Below are positions 1 to 11,488 of a DNA stretch of 64,000 bases, in pieces. Source of the DNA: Chelonoidis abingdonii. Its lineage: Eukaryota; Chordata; Testudines; Testudinidae. The notes under the pieces were generated by a model. That model saw only the letters and a program-made list of their open reading frames with translations, did no database searches and was not told the origin of the DNA. The translations under genes and the position numbers were made by a program. The DNA is taken from positions 128,638,117 through 128,702,116 of the forward strand of contig NC_133771.1 of NCBI RefSeq assembly GCF_003597395.2, in the 5' to 3' direction. Position 1 is the first letter of the stretch. Every line of letters begins with the position of its first letter.

Positions 1-181
1 TGTGGGGGCAGTGCTTGCAGGGAGGAGCAACATGCGGAGAGAGACGCCTGCCTCTGGGGCCATGGGCATGCACTGGCCGCTTCCGGAAGCAGCATGGGGC
101 CGGGGCAAACAGGGAGCCTGTCTTAGCAGCAGCCCCGCTGTGCTGCCGGAGATCACGATCGACTAGTTGGTGACCATTGGC
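1..181. mobile_element. Truncated hAT-type MITE, one end
   Basis: The GC-rich stretch ends near position 177 with a degenerate inverted copy of the CAGGGGTTGGCAACC-type terminus common among short reptilian hAT elements (complement reads CCAATGGTCACCAAC). The other end lies outside the window. Family assignment is from memory. Confidence 0.5.
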
Positions 182-376
182 ATACAGCCACTTGTGAGCA
201 TGCATACTTGGCTCATTGTGTTGGCGATGTGCGTACACATTAGGAGAGCTTGTATCAATGCAGTGTGGTGAACCATGGGTATTCCATTGTGAAGCTTGCG
301 CCATCCAATGCACTGTGTTTTGGGAGGTTTTGGCAGTGCATGACCGGGCCGAAATGAGTTGCACAGAGGTGACTCA

Positions 377-613
377 TAGGGATGTAAAATGTTAACTGGT
401 GAGCAGTAGTCTTACCAGTTAACCTGTCTTAACTGTTAACTCTCGTGCCAGGCAGCCCCAGCCATTCAGCCCAGCTGGAGCGGGACCAGCTGAGCGGCTC
501 TGGCTGTGCTGGCCAACGGGATTGGCCCCAGCCACTTAATTGGTTAACTGTTTAAACAAAATATTTTTTAATCATTTAAATGGGTAACTCTTTAAATGGT
601 ATTTACATTCCAA
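377..613. mobile_element. Short terminal-inverted-repeat element (hAT-like MITE)
   Basis: The left end TAGGGATGTAAAA matches, inverted, the right end ATTTACATTCCA. Flanking octamers GTGACTCA (369-376) and GTGACTGT (614-621) share 6 of 8 bases, which fits a decayed hAT target duplication. The interior carries GTTAAC-rich palindromic motifs and no coding capacity. Confidence 0.65.
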
Positions 614-749
614 GTGACTGTGTGCATGGGGTCAGATTTCCAGTTTGCAGCTGTCTCCATCCCATAATGTTATGTGTCTCCTATAATTTTTTTTTTTTTT
701 TTCCAAAATCCCACAAACCCATGTGGTCTCCTGTCTGTCTGACAGAAAC

Positions 750-1971
750 ATGGAGTCTGCACAGCTCTGCACTATTGTCATGAGCATTGCAAGTACAGGA
801 CGCATGATCCTGGAGTATTTGCAGAGCCAGCGAAAGAACTGAATCAGTGGAGAACGTGACAGTTCTGTGGAGGATACATTGTTGTGGGACACGGCAAGAA
901 ACAATTAAGGTTGTTGGTGTCATTGGCAGAGTAGCTGCAGATGGTGGAGTGTTGTTTCTGGGCCTGAGAAACCAGCACTGACTGGTGGGATCATGTTGTA
1001 ATGCAGGTTTGGAATGATGAGCAGTGGCTGTGGAACTTTTGGATGTGCAAGGTCACATTCTTGGATCTGTGCACCGAGGTTGTCTGAGCTCTCCAGCACA
1101 GGGATACCAAAATGACAGCTACATTGACAGTGGAGAAGCAAGTGGCAATTACCCTGTAGAAACGTGCAACACCAGAATTCTCTTGGTCAGTCAGGAATCA
1201 TTTTGGAGTTGGGAAATCCACTGTGGGGGCTGTCCTGATGCAAGAGCGCAAGGTCATTAATCGCCTTTTGCTACACAGGAGAGTGACTCTAAGTGATGTG
1301 CAGGACATAATGGATGGATTTGCAGCAATGTGGTTTCTACACTGTGGTGGAGCACTAGATGGTGCACGTATCCCTATTTTGGGCACCAGACCACCATACC
1401 ACTGAGTACATCAGCAGAAACGGCTACATTTTCAATGGTTATGTAAGCATTGGTGAATCACTGGAGGTGTTCCACAGACATCGGTATGGGCTGGTCAGGG
1501 AAGGTGCGTGGTGTTCTCATCTTTAAGAACAGAGGACTGTGCAGAAGGCTTAAAGCTCAGAGATTTTCTTTCCTCACTGTAGGATTACCATTGGGAATGT
1601 TGAAATGCCAGTAAATCTGCGTTCCCCGGGAGCACAAGGCGTGCCTCCTTGGCTCATAAAGTTGTACCCCGGCCACCTCAGCAGCACCAAGGATTCAAAT
1701 ACTGGCTCAGTAGGTGGAGAATGACAGTTGAATGTGCTTTTGGTTGTTTGAAGGATCACTAGCATTGTTTGCTCACAAGACTGGACCTCTGAGTTTGTAG
1801 CTGCCTCCTGTGTCCTGCATAATATATGTGAAGCAAAGGGGGAAAAGTTTCCGCCGAGGTGGATTGGCTGTCTTCAGAATTTGAACAAGATACAAGGCTA
1901 TTAGAAGAGCTCAACATGGAGTTCTGTGACTCAGGGAGGCTTTGAAACATTTTAACACTGAACCAGAGTAG
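750..1971 (+). pseudogene. PIF/Harbinger transposase pseudogene
   Basis: A DDE transposase of the HARBI1-related type, broken by frameshifts and stops. Reading across frames gives the expected landmarks in order: a start beginning MESAQLCTIVMS (ATG 750-752), VEKQVAITLW, FGVGKSTVGAVLMQE near 1203-1247, the catalytic-region motif GGALDGARIPI near 1345-1377 (the Asp of the DG(T/A)HIPI block is kept), EYISRNGYIFNGY near 1405, and the C-terminal block ASCVLHNICEAKGEKF near 1805. The usual stop position corresponds to TAG at 1969-1971. Length matches a ~400-residue family member. It cannot be functional as it stands. Confidence 0.85.
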
Positions 1972-2459
1972 TGTGTGGTGTTGTAATGTCTGGCTCTGCG
2001 TGGCACTGCTCTTTTGTGGCCTGGTGGGAATTGTGTGGTGATTGCTGTACATGTAGGGATATAACATTGTTAGTGCAAAAATTAGTTTTGTTTTTGAATG
2101 ATGCTATGAGTTGTCACATTTTGCAGTAAAAACAGGACATTGGTTGCTTTCAGAACTGCAGAGGATTTGGCAGCATGTGTTTTGAGCTTTAAAGATGAAT
2201 TATGTTCCAAATAATAGAATGTTATTCTGTAACAAAATCAGTGCAAAAAATCCCTGTGCCATTTAAAAACAAATACATTGAAAATGTAATAAAACTTCAT
2301 AAGTTCTGATCTCTTAATTTATTAAGAGGAAAGAACATTAATGTCCATTTCAACTACACCTACAATGTTTGTGACTTTCACAGGTCTGTGTATGTGGACC
2401 TGTGATTATCTTTAATGTCCCCTGGGGTGGAGTAGTGCATGTGCTGCAGCAACCCCTAA

Positions 2460-2820
2460 TGCCACATAGAATGTTGGAGGGCTGGGGGTATAGGGAAGTC
2501 CTGAGATGAAGCTCTCAGTGGACTGCAGAGGGAGATGAGTCCAGGATTGTTGAATCGGTGGGTCCACTAGTCTGCAGTATCTGTTTACTTCCTGAGAAGC
2601 CTCATTATGCCCTGGTGCAACTCCCTCTCCTTTTCCTGGTAGGACTTCTGAGCCTTTCTCCTGTTTGCTCTTTCCTTCTCCAGACTGTCCGTAATGTTCA
2701 TCCTCTAGGCCCTGTGCTCATAGACTGATGCAGCACTGACTTGCAAGATCTCACTGAACATGTCATCTGGAGTCCTGTTCTTTCTCCTCTTCATCTGTCT
2801 CAGGCATTCTGCGAGTGTGG
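2460..2820 (-). pseudogene. Harbinger-associated Myb/SANT-like protein pseudogene, C-terminal part
   Basis: Read on the minus strand from about 2820 downward, one frame gives RRKNRTPDDMFSEILQVSAA, then VYEHRA, an in-frame stop, RMNITDSLEKERANRR and KAQKSYQEKERELHQG, ending in RLLRK and a stop. This charged helical tail resembles the C-terminal part of the Myb/SANT DNA-binding accessory protein that Harbinger elements use with their transposase. The N-terminal SANT fold was not recognised. At least two stops interrupt the frame. Confidence 0.6.
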
Positions 2821-3220
2821 AGGGGGGAGACCCTGGAGGCCACAGTTGCAGCAGCTGAAGATAAAAACACATAGAGGTAGCATAGTGAGAGCATTCTTTA
2901 CAGAAGTGAATTTTAGGATGCCAAACTCAGTCCTCTTGCTCCCAAAAAGTTTTAAGCACTACATTGTCTTCTGCTTAGGATTGCCTGCGTATGCTGCCAA
3001 GCACCGCACCAGCCATGGTGAGTATTGTAGGGGAAACAAGAAGGGAATTCCTTGTTCTGTTGCATGATTCAAGTAGTATAGGTCAATGACACTGAATACT
3101 GGCACCATTTCCCACAGGTGGAGGTGATTTTAGCTCACATCTCATTCTTGAGGGTAAAAAAGGGAGAGAGCATAGATACTGCTGGTGTCTCAAACCTGCC
3201 CGGGCCGGCATGCTGCTAGC

Positions 3221-3640
3221 CTGTGTACAGTAACTTCTCACTTAATGTCGTCCCAGTTTAACATTGTTACATCGCTGATCTATTAGAGCAGATGCTCATT
3301 TAAAGTTGCGCAGTGCTTTCTTATAATTTTGTTTGGCAGCCGCCTGCTTTGTCCACTGCTTGCAGGAAGAGCAGCCTGTTGGAGCTAGCTGGTGGGGGCT
3401 TGGAACCAGGGTGAGCCAGCAGACCCCCATTAGCTGCCCTAAGTTTTCTGTGCAGCAGCTGCCCAGCAGGCTACCGATTGCCAGGCAGTTCAGGTTTCCA
3501 TCCCCCAGCTGCTGTGTGCTGCTCCTGCCCTCTGATTTGGAGCTGCTCCCAGGAGCCTCCTGCTCGCTGTGCAGTGGGTGGTGGGAAGAGGGGTGCTGTA
3601 ATGACAGACAAATTAAAGATTTCATGGTTTTAAAATAGGA
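3221..3640. repeat. Dispersed reptilian repeat, type unknown
   Basis: The start (TAACTTCTCACTTAATGTCG, then GTTTAACATTGTTAC) and the following Cys/Gly-coding GC-rich part resemble a repeat seen often in turtle genomes. No terminal repeats could be paired. The open frames over it are chance products of GC-rich sequence. Confidence 0.4.
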
Positions 3641-4695
3641 GATTACTTGTTGTAGGCCCATTTACAATGATTTCAAGATCCACAGTATATTTTGGTAGCT
3701 GCTTCTTTAAGCAATCAAAAAACCTTTAAACAGAAATTGAAAGAACTGTTAACAGAAATTCTTTTGGAAAAATCAGATCCCAACAAATAGCAGTTATTTT
3801 TAGGCAAAATAGTGAATGAACTGTGTTCATCCTGTTCACGCAAAGTTGAGTTGCTTTGGAACATTGCTAACAGTATATTGCCATGGTGGCACCAGAAGAT
3901 CAACAAATTTCAGCCAGTTCCATGACCTACTTGGAAATCATAACCTCTGGAGAATTAACCAGTCATGTTGTGTGTAAGTCAGTGTCCAAAACCTATTTCC
4001 AGTTTTTAATCCTTTGAGCACTGCCTCCTAAGTCTCACAGGTTATATCATTAAAGGCATATTCCATTAAAATATCCTCAGGATATTCAGGCTAATATCAA
4101 ATTGCCAGAGTTAAACCTTTTAATTTGATGTAATCCCATGTGACACTATCCAAGGGACGTAAGTGGGCATTTTTGTTTATAGACTACATTCTCACTTCTA
4201 ATTACAGAGATTTCAACAATATGTTGAAATGAAGGGACTACTATATTTTATGTATATAAGATTTGGCAGAAATTCAAGAATTTTGATAAGACACCAATTG
4301 GATTTTAAAAGTACCTTTAAAATAATTTAATTGGTAATAAACTATGCTGATTTTAATCTCCTGGCTCATTTCTTATTAAAACCGGCGTTTGAAAGGTGGT
4401 ACTCAAATGATGCAGATGGCAAAAGAACAGAACCCACTTCCGCCTGCATCTCCAGCTATATAGTACTTTTCTTCTGTAAATTTTGAATAATTTTTTTAAG
4501 TCTACCTGTGTTATTCTGTTAATGATTCAGGATCCTAAGGAGTTCTTTGTATTAATTGATGAAGCAACCTTAATCATGACCTGCAAAATAGAAAAAGTGT
4601 TGTGCCCTCCAAGCAAGCAGGTTCCTCTGCTCCCTTGTGTACCCTGCCCCTGCTGCAGCCTCCCTCATCTTTCTCTGCTGCAAAATTTATGCATT
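3641..4695. other. Unique AT-rich intron
   Basis: No coding, RNA or repeat structure recognised. It contains an ordinary mix of AT-rich sequence and short homopolymers. Confidence 0.6.
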
Positions 4696-4833
4696 GTTGT
4701 TGTAGCCATGTCTGTCCCAGGATATTAAAGAGAGGAGGTGGGTGAGGTAATATCATTTATTGGATCAGCTTCTGTTGGTGAGAGACAAGCTTTTGAGCTT
4801 ATGCAGAGCTAAAGAGACCTGAAGAAGACTCTC
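4696..4833. repeat. Short interspersed repeat common in turtles and crocodilians
   Basis: The stretch runs from TTGTTGTAGCCATGTCTGTC through GGTGAGGTAATATCATTTAT to CTGAAGAAGACTCT. It matches a high-copy reptilian repeat remembered for its GGTGGGTGAGGTAATAT core and CTGAAGAAGA end. Class uncertain (SINE or MITE). Confidence 0.55.
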
Positions 4834-5416
4834 TGGTGCAAAATGGCTGTCTCCCCAGGTTCCTTTGAGCCCCATTATAGATTTCTGGTGTGGTCTACCT
4901 ACTGTATTTATTCTCCTCTTGGTAACTTTCCATTACTCTTAAACCCCCCTTGCCACTCCTTTCAGATGAGAGGAGGGGGAAGGTGTGGTCTTCTGTCAGA
5001 GCAAACCCATTGTCTCAAGGTTTGAATATTTGTTGGAGTGCTTCAGTGCTCACCATTGTCTCTGGTCTGGCTGAAACGGAATACAACTCTACCAATTCAT
5101 ACTGGAACTGCATGCATATAGGCTTTCTGTGACCTATTAATTTCATTATAGAATTTGATAAAATCATCCGCAGTTCAGAAATACTACACACTAGAACCTG
5201 AAATTGTCACAGGTACATATAAAGGCTTCAGGATAAACTGAAGTATTTAATACCATTTCATACTTGTCTTTCCCATATTGTGAAAGATGATAAAATTGGG
5301 GGAGAAAAATAAATACTAAAAAGTATTTTCAAAGTCTGTTTTTGATTTCTTGGTGACATTCAAGATGAGCACAGATAACCTCCCGGGCTGTTCTTAGATC
5401 TTCAAACCATTGCTCC
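4834..5416. other. Intron without recognised features
   Basis: Nothing coding or repetitive recognised apart from short pyrimidine-rich runs. Confidence 0.5.
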
Positions 5417-5900
5417 CTGTAGAACCTTAGAGTTATGGACACCTTGGGAATGGAGGTTGTCCATAACTCTGAACAAAGTGCAGTTTGGGCTCCAGATCTA
5501 TCAGCTGACACTCCAGGCCAGGCTTCAGCAGCCGAGCTCCCTGTTTAGCCCCGGCATGAGTTTGCAAGCTTGTCCCCATCCCGTGTGTTCCCCTCCTGGC
5601 CGGAGTGGGGATGGGGGACGGTGAAAGCGGTGCAGTTCCCGGTGCAGTTCCTGCTCTGCTGGCTGGCTCCGGCTGCCTTGGGCTGGCAAGTGACTGCCTT
5701 GTGCGTAGGGGTGGGGGTGGGGACAATCAGCCCAGATATGACTACTTTTAAGATGTAATACAGGCACGGTACAGGATTTGTCTGTTTGGGGTTTTTTTGG
5801 GTCTCTGCTGCTGCCTGATTGGTTACTTTCAGATTCACTTGGTGTCCAGTTGACTGGTCAGTCCGTAACTTTGATGTTTGTATCTTGGAGGTTCTACTGT
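5417..5900. mobile_element. MITE with degenerate terminal inverted repeats
   Basis: The left end GTAGAACCTTAGAGTTATGG and the inverted right end AGTAGAACCTCCAAGATAC are similar. Just inside the left end is a local hairpin, GTTATGGAC...GTCCATAAC. The GC-rich middle yields accidental open frames on both strands. No transposase is encoded. Confidence 0.55.
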
Positions 5901-6865
5901 ACTGTCAATAAATAGTGCTCTAAACTACAAAAACGTTTTTGTGATTTAATTCTATTGTGAAAATAGCTGGTTCTGTTAATTTTAATGTTTTATCTAGTGT
6001 TAGATATTCAATTTGATAATATTCAGATAAAGCAGTAATACATAAATTAGACTAGTGATACTAAACCTCAGTGGTTCGAGAGCCTAATGAGCGATCAGCA
6101 TTACCCAAAAGAGCCATCATGTGAATTCATTGTTTCATTTACTATAGTACTATATATTCATATTTAAGAAGGATAATGGGAAATATTTAGCAAAATGGCC
6201 AAGTATTATTATTTTTATCAACTACAACTGGGTAATACATAGTGAAAGCATCCTGATTTGGTTAATAATCAGTGTTTTAATATGTGCTGCCAAGAGCTGC
6301 AGGAGACTCATCAAAGAGCCAGTTGTGGCTTGTGGGTCTGTGTCTGAGTATCACTCAATTAGACATAGAGTTTGAATGGAAGTGTAATGTTTTGTCCTTG
6401 GACGTGATTTCTGATGACTGGACAGTTTTCATGGATCTTTGTAACATAATTGTTCTAGAATAATCAGGGATTTCTATCTTTGGTAAAATATCAAACACTT
6501 CAATCTATAGCATTTTGTGGAGAATTTAATTTTAGTTGCACATTGATCAGGAAGTATTTTAGGAGTTATTAGCGGGAAAATCTGTTTTATCACAAATTAA
6601 CAGAAAATAGATATTTCTTCAAACTATTGCATAGATTGAATAATAATTCCAAGGGATATTGATGGGTTACAGGAATAAAACAGTACATACATAATCAGTG
6701 TACAGTGAAAAAAATGCATATGAGATTAATACCCTGGTCAGTTCTGATTATGCAAGGGTTTCAGCCTATATGTAAAAAGCTCTCTTTTAATTAAAATGTT
6801 TAACATGAAGTAAATTTGTGTTTAAAGCATTTTTAATCTGTGTGTGCTATTCTGAGACCTGTGTG
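5901..6865. other. Unique AT-rich intron
   Basis: No recognisable gene, RNA or repeat. Confidence 0.55.
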
Positions 6866-7150
6866 TGTGTCTACACTGCCAGTTGAAGTGTGATTATAGC
6901 AAACTCACTCTAGCTTTAATCTAGTTAGCGCAGGTAACAACAGTGTTTGTGAAGATGTGGCAGCATGGGCTAGCAATCCCAGTACAAGCCTGTTGGAGAT
7001 CCTGGATGTGTATTTGGGTTGCTACCCCATGCTGAAATCTGTGCCACCACGTCTTTTGCCACTGTTACCTACGCCAGCTAGATTAGAGGTAGAGTGGGTA
7101 TGCCTAGCCTTGCTACAATCACATCATAATTGATAGTGTAGAGATACCCG
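6866..7150. mobile_element. Fold-back hAT-like MITE
   Basis: Nearly the whole element is one inverted repeat. The left arm (about 6872-7000) begins CTACACTGCCAGTTGAAGTG and the right arm, inverted, begins CTACACTATCAATTATGATG. Both continue through a shared TGTGATT-TAGCAA block, a TCTAATCTAGYTRGCG block and a TCAGCATGGG/CAGCATGGGC block. The outer GTGTCTACACT-like ends are characteristic of reptilian hAT MITEs. Arms diverge by perhaps a fifth, so it is old. Confidence 0.7.
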
Positions 7151-7186
7151 AAGACATGCATAATCACTGTCCTCTTTCAAAAGGTG

Positions 7187-7402
7187 CATGTTTACCTCAT
7201 GTTAGCTAACAAAGGTAAAATCCTTGTGAAGACAAGGAAGTTCGTAATTTTAATGTATTAGCAGATTGAGGTAAACCTTGGGTTCCCACCTAGTGTGTTC
7301 TTTGACCTGCGAACACATGTGAAAACGGTAGGCTGGCTTGTCTTCACTGGGATTTTACCTTGTATTAGTTGCCATGTGTTGGCTTACACATGGTAGGCAA
7401 AC
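7187..7402. mobile_element. Second fold-back MITE
   Basis: The left arm motif GGTAAAATCCTTGTGAAGAC (near 7215-7234) reappears inverted near 7338-7357. Outer parts (CATGTTAGCTAAC versus GTTGCCATGTGTTGGC) also pair. It lies just beyond the fold-back element ending near 7150 and has a similar build. Confidence 0.6.
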
Positions 7403-7517
7403 TTTTTTTTCCCTAGTGTGGAGGCACATAAAATACTGAGTTTTAAATATTTGCGATGGCCAATGTTAAGCTCAATCCTTGGCTCTGGGGGAGGAGAGCT
7501 TGGGCTGACTTGGGGTG

Positions 7518-8170
7518 TGTAGTGGGGTGGTCACCTGCTCCGGCCCTGAAGGGGTTAAAACAGGCTGGGGAAAGGGCTGTACTGGGGGAGTCAGTAGGTG
7601 AGGCTGATTGGGGCATGGCCCCAGCTGTGGCTGCCTCCCCAGTCAGGCTGCAGCTGGCCCTATAAAATGCCTGCCAGCCAGGAGCTCAGAGTTTCTCTCT
7701 AACTGTAGAGAGAGACAGGCCTGGCTGGCTGGGAGCTCAGCAGGGTACCTAGATTGGAGCAGGGCTGGGGAAAGGCTAGAGGAGCTGGGGAGCTCTGGGC
7801 TGCAAAACCCCCAGGCTGCAGGTCTTGGTAAAGGCCAGGAAGAGTACTGGGGCTGCAGAGGTGCAGCCCAGGGTATGCAGAGGCAGGTCCAAACCCCCCT
7901 TGCTGCTGATGAGTGGTGTAGACTGCAATCTGCCTCAGGGAGCGGGGGCTAGATGGTGATTGGCAGTAGCCACTGAGGTGAGGTGGGGGTAGAGGGTTGG
8001 GGGTTCCCCTGGGTGGGGAGACCCATAGAGTGGGAATACTGCCAGGGGGCAGCACCCAAGGTCAAAGGGGCACTGGGGTCTGGACGAAGAGGGCGCTCTG
8101 GAGCTGGACGAACTAATTCCCAAGACGACCAACAGGAGGCACCGCAGTGGTGAATCGTCGCATCGCCATA
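7518..8170 (+). mobile_element. Solo LTR with 5-bp target duplication
   Basis: It starts TGTAGTGGGGTGGTCACC and ends CATCGCCATA, a decayed form of the expected TACA end. The 5-mer GGGTG stands directly on both sides (7513-7517 and 8171-8175), giving 653 bp. A TATAAAA box (7661-7667) after a run of GC-rich sequence marks the U3 promoter. No internal coding region or second LTR is near, so it is a recombination-derived solo LTR. Retrotransposon or endogenous retrovirus origin cannot be decided without the internal part. The first ~190 bp belong to the same family as the palindrome at 25682-26084. Confidence 0.7.
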
Positions 8171-8175
8171 GGGTG

Positions 8176-8694
8176 CAAAGGTGCATTTGTGCTCCTGGGT
8201 CTGATTCCATATGTGAATTAGTGGCCTGATTATTTTTTTATTTAAGCTGGTTCCTAGTGGTGTTATGGAGCACTTAAGGCAGCTGGTAATTAGCAGGAAG
8301 TAGGCGGCTTTCCTGGTCATTATCTGTACACTAGACACAGAAAGTGGGTGACATAGGAGCTAGTGAAAGAGAGCTCTGCACAGGGAGACTCAATCCAGTA
8401 GGCTGAGATTGCATTAGGAGAGAGGACAACTTTGTGACAGGAAGAGGTTGATATTTGCCTTAATGCAGTACATGATCTGTCCCACTATGTAGTGCTGTCC
8501 AGATATAATCATATGACTTTCTAAAAACTACCTGTGCACTTAAACACAGCATAAATTTAGATGTTAGTTTAACATTTTTTAATTACTGTTTCCTTATTAC
8601 CTCTGCTTAAACTAAGTGGAAGAATAAATAAAGATAGATCTGCAACTAGGGTCATTGATATCTAAAGGGCTAACTTCAAAAAAAAAAAAAAAAG
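8176..8694. other. Intron without recognised features
   Basis: Includes a 15-base A run near 8680. Nothing else recognised. Confidence 0.5.
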
Positions 8695-9484
8695 GGAAGT
8701 AGTGAGGGAAATGGGCTGGACTGAAGAACTCAGTTATCTGAATGTGGAGGAGGCTTGGAATTTAAGTCAAAGTTGCAGAAACTATCTGAAGCTTGCATCT
8801 CAAAAAAGGGGGGGGTGGAAATCATAGGGAGGGGTTTGAGACCAAGCTGGACGAGCAAGCATCTCAAACAGGTGATTAAAAGAAAGTAGATAGCTTTCCT
8901 TGCTGACCCATCCCCTCTTCCATTCCTTGTAGGCTATCTCTTGGAGGTCAGAAAGTGTAGGGATAAAGTGAGAACTGCCAAGAGCCAAGCAAAGTGGACC
9001 TTGCAAGGGGAATTAAAACCAATAGTAAAAGGTTCTGTAGCCTTATAAATAAAAACAAAACAAGGAAAGAAGAAGTGGGGACCACTGAACGCTAAGGATG
9101 AGGTGGAGATAAAAGATAATCTATGCATGGCCTAACACATAAACAAATACTTTGCCTCAGTTTTTAATGTTAATGTTTTAATGAAGAGTTTAGAGGTAGT
9201 GGCAGGGTAGCTAATGGCAGTGAAGATATGGAAATAAAAATTTTTACATCTGAGATGGAAATCGAAGTTAATGTAAATCAAGCTGTATGGGACTAAATTG
9301 GGGGGTCCAGATAATCTCCATCCAAGAATATTAAAGGAACTGGCACATAAAATTGAAGGCCAATAGCAAGGATTTTTAATGGATCTACAAACTCGGGGGT
9401 CATACCTCATGATTGGAGAATTGCTAATATAGTTCCTATTTTTAAGAAAGAGGTAGGAGGGACGTAATCTGGGAAGCTATAGGC
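8695..9484 (+). pseudogene. CR1 LINE fragment, start of the reverse-transcriptase region
   Basis: CR1 is a non-LTR retrotransposon with endonuclease and reverse transcriptase in ORF2. Here the plus strand carries the linker before the RT and the RT entry: a frame near 9303-9350 gives DNLHPRILKELAHK, and the sequence reaches AAGCTATAGGCCTGT, the conserved start of RT block 1 (NYRPV). It then breaks off. Many stops and small indels show decay. Confidence 0.8.
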
Positions 9485-9680
9485 CTGTATGACCTATAGG
9501 ACCAATTGTATACCATCCTCTCCTTAAACTTATCAAGCTCAGTCCTGAAGCCAGTTGAGCTTTTTTGCACCCACTGCACCCCTCGGAAGGCTGTTCCAGA
9601 ACTTCACTCCTTTGACAGCTAGAAACCTTCACCTAATTTCAAGCCTAAACTTGTTGATGGTCAGTTTATAGCCATATTTG
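9485..9680 (-). mobile_element. Inverted CR1 3' segment
   Basis: Read on the minus strand this is the conserved stretch shortly before the CR1 3' UTR (GACCATCAACAAGTTTAGGC, GTGAAGTTCTGGAACAGCC, TGATAAGTTTAAGGAGAGG). It abuts a plus-strand 3' end at 9681, so two neighbouring parts of one CR1 consensus lie head to head. Confidence 0.75.
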
Positions 9681-9918
9681 TGATTGGAAAGGAATTTTCC
9701 CCCGGATCAGATTATCGGAGACCCTGGGTTTTTTTGCCTTCCTCTGCAGCATGGGTCATTTGCAGATTTAAACTAGTGTAAATAGTGCAATCTCTGTAAC
9801 TTGAAGTCTTTAAACCATGGTTTGGGGTGAGATGAAGTTCTGTGGCCTGCAGTGTGTAGAAGGTCAGATTAGATGGTCATGATGGTCCCTTCTGACCTTA
9901 ACATCTATGAATCTGTGA
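9681..9918 (+). mobile_element. CR1 3' end
   Basis: The sequence runs from GGAAAGGAATTTTCCCCC to GGTCCCTTCTGACCTTAAC and ATCTATGAATCTGTGAGA, the typical CR1 3' terminus with its short 8-mer-like tail instead of poly(A). Confidence 0.85.
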
Positions 9919-9971
9919 GACTTAAATGATTTTTTCAAGTCACTTCCTAAAATGGCAGAGATTCTGTAAAG

Positions 9972-10095
9972 TAGGGTGACCAGATATCCTGTTTTTATAG
10001 GGACCGTCCAGTTTTTTGGGACTTTTTCTTATATAGGCGCCTATTACACCTTGCCCCCGCTCCGTTTTTTCCACAGTTGCTATCTGGTCATCCTA
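9972..10095. mobile_element. 124-bp hAT MITE with perfect 8-bp target duplication
   Basis: Ends TAGGGTGACCAGA and TCTGGTCATCCTA form a 13-bp inverted repeat with one mismatch. CTGTAAAG occurs immediately on both sides (9964-9971, 10096-10103). An 8-bp duplication is diagnostic for the hAT superfamily. A second copy is at 28407-28537. Confidence 0.95.
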
Positions 10096-10103
10096 CTGTA
10101 AAG

Positions 10104-11488
10104 AGACTCATAGTAGAGGAGACACAATAACTAGACAATATATTCTAAAGTCATTAGTATTACCTCTTTTCATATCTCTGCAGTTAACTCCTAAGTTTTG
10201 TATTGTGTGTGCGCGCATGGAGGGGTGAGAGATTTTTGTATGGTTACAGAGATACTTTAAAAAACAAACAAATAACCTTCTAAAGCTTTATGTAAGGTTT
10301 TGTTTATTTCATTGCTAATAGAACCATAAATTTCTGTGCGTATGTGTAGTTGTTCAGCTTTTAAAGTTCATTTTTCTGTGATGTTACAGGTTACTGCAGT
10401 AGTCTTAAATAAAGATGGACAGTGAAGAATGCTAGGAATTGTAATGCCTAACTATATTGTGACTATGAAAATGTTTTCATGTTGAGTGCATGTAACACAA
10501 ATACTTTGGTTTTTCTTTCTGTCTTTTGAAAAGGATGATCTCTTTATTTTGTTGTGTGTTCTTGTTCCTGCCTAGCTGCTGACCCAGACAACAGTGTTGT
10601 CAACTTGGTGAGGAATGTCGACAGACTGTAGCAAAAAGGACATAAGCAACTGATGCTAAGGGATAGCAATAAATGAGCTCATAGCTAAATATATAGGTTT
10701 GTGACATTCTAGCAGCTGGCTTAAGCCCTGCTATTTGTTACTGGGGCACACTAGCCTTAAAAAGGAAGAGAATGCATTGTAGCACTGGAAGGAAAAAAAC
10801 AGCTGGTGGGCTTGTCAGTCGGCTTAGTGACAGCAAAGGTCAAACACTTTGGAAGGACAAAAATACACTTTGAAAGACAATGCTTTTATTAGCTGCATTA
10901 AATGTACGATATTCATTTACAGATCAGTTCATTCTATGAAATGAGTCTAAAACTTTAACTGTTAGTAGTTGGGGGAAGAGAGTAGAAATGAGTACTTCAA
11001 TATTTGCAATCTATAGAATAGCTCTCTCGAAACGAATTAGATGTCTTGCATTAGGTGTTTTACTGTATTTTACCTGGATTCAAACAATTCATTTTAACAT
11101 CAGAATTCTGTAGTTCTCTTTAAACAAATCTGTAGAAACACTATAACTGCTTAGATTTGAAGAAGTTTTTAACTTGTTTCCAGATTTTTTAATGTAACTG
11201 TCCCTGTTAAAAGATTACATTAAAAAAGCCGTGTATCTAGTTATAACAAAATAAAATAAAATGTAAAGAAAAAATTCAGTAGTTGCATAATTAGTGATTG
11301 AGAATGCTATCTTAATGTAATTTTTATTTTATGTATTTCTAAAGAAAAGTTGGAGATTTAGAAGGTACCCGTATTTATGACTGTTAAACCGTGTTGAACG
11401 TTGTTAAAGGGGAGGGTCACCATCAAGTTATAATCACATTTTTTTCTGAAAACCTGCCTACAGCTGTTACAGTTAACACAGATTCCTA
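10104..11488. other. Unique AT-rich intron
   Basis: No gene or repeat recognised. TG-rich runs near 10205 are short. Confidence 0.5.

Larger units (their letters stand above)
620..3000 (+). mobile_element. Decayed autonomous PIF/Harbinger element
   Basis: This region contains a PIF/Harbinger transposase remnant on the plus strand (750-1971) and a Myb/SANT-like remnant on the minus strand (about 2460-2820). This convergent two-gene plan is typical of the superfamily. Terminal repeats and the 3-bp target duplication were not located, so the limits are approximate. Confidence 0.7.

Noticed and set aside
7608..8338. Overlapping GC-rich frames (up to 129 codons) on both strands
   Set aside because: They fall on the solo LTR; composition alone keeps frames open.
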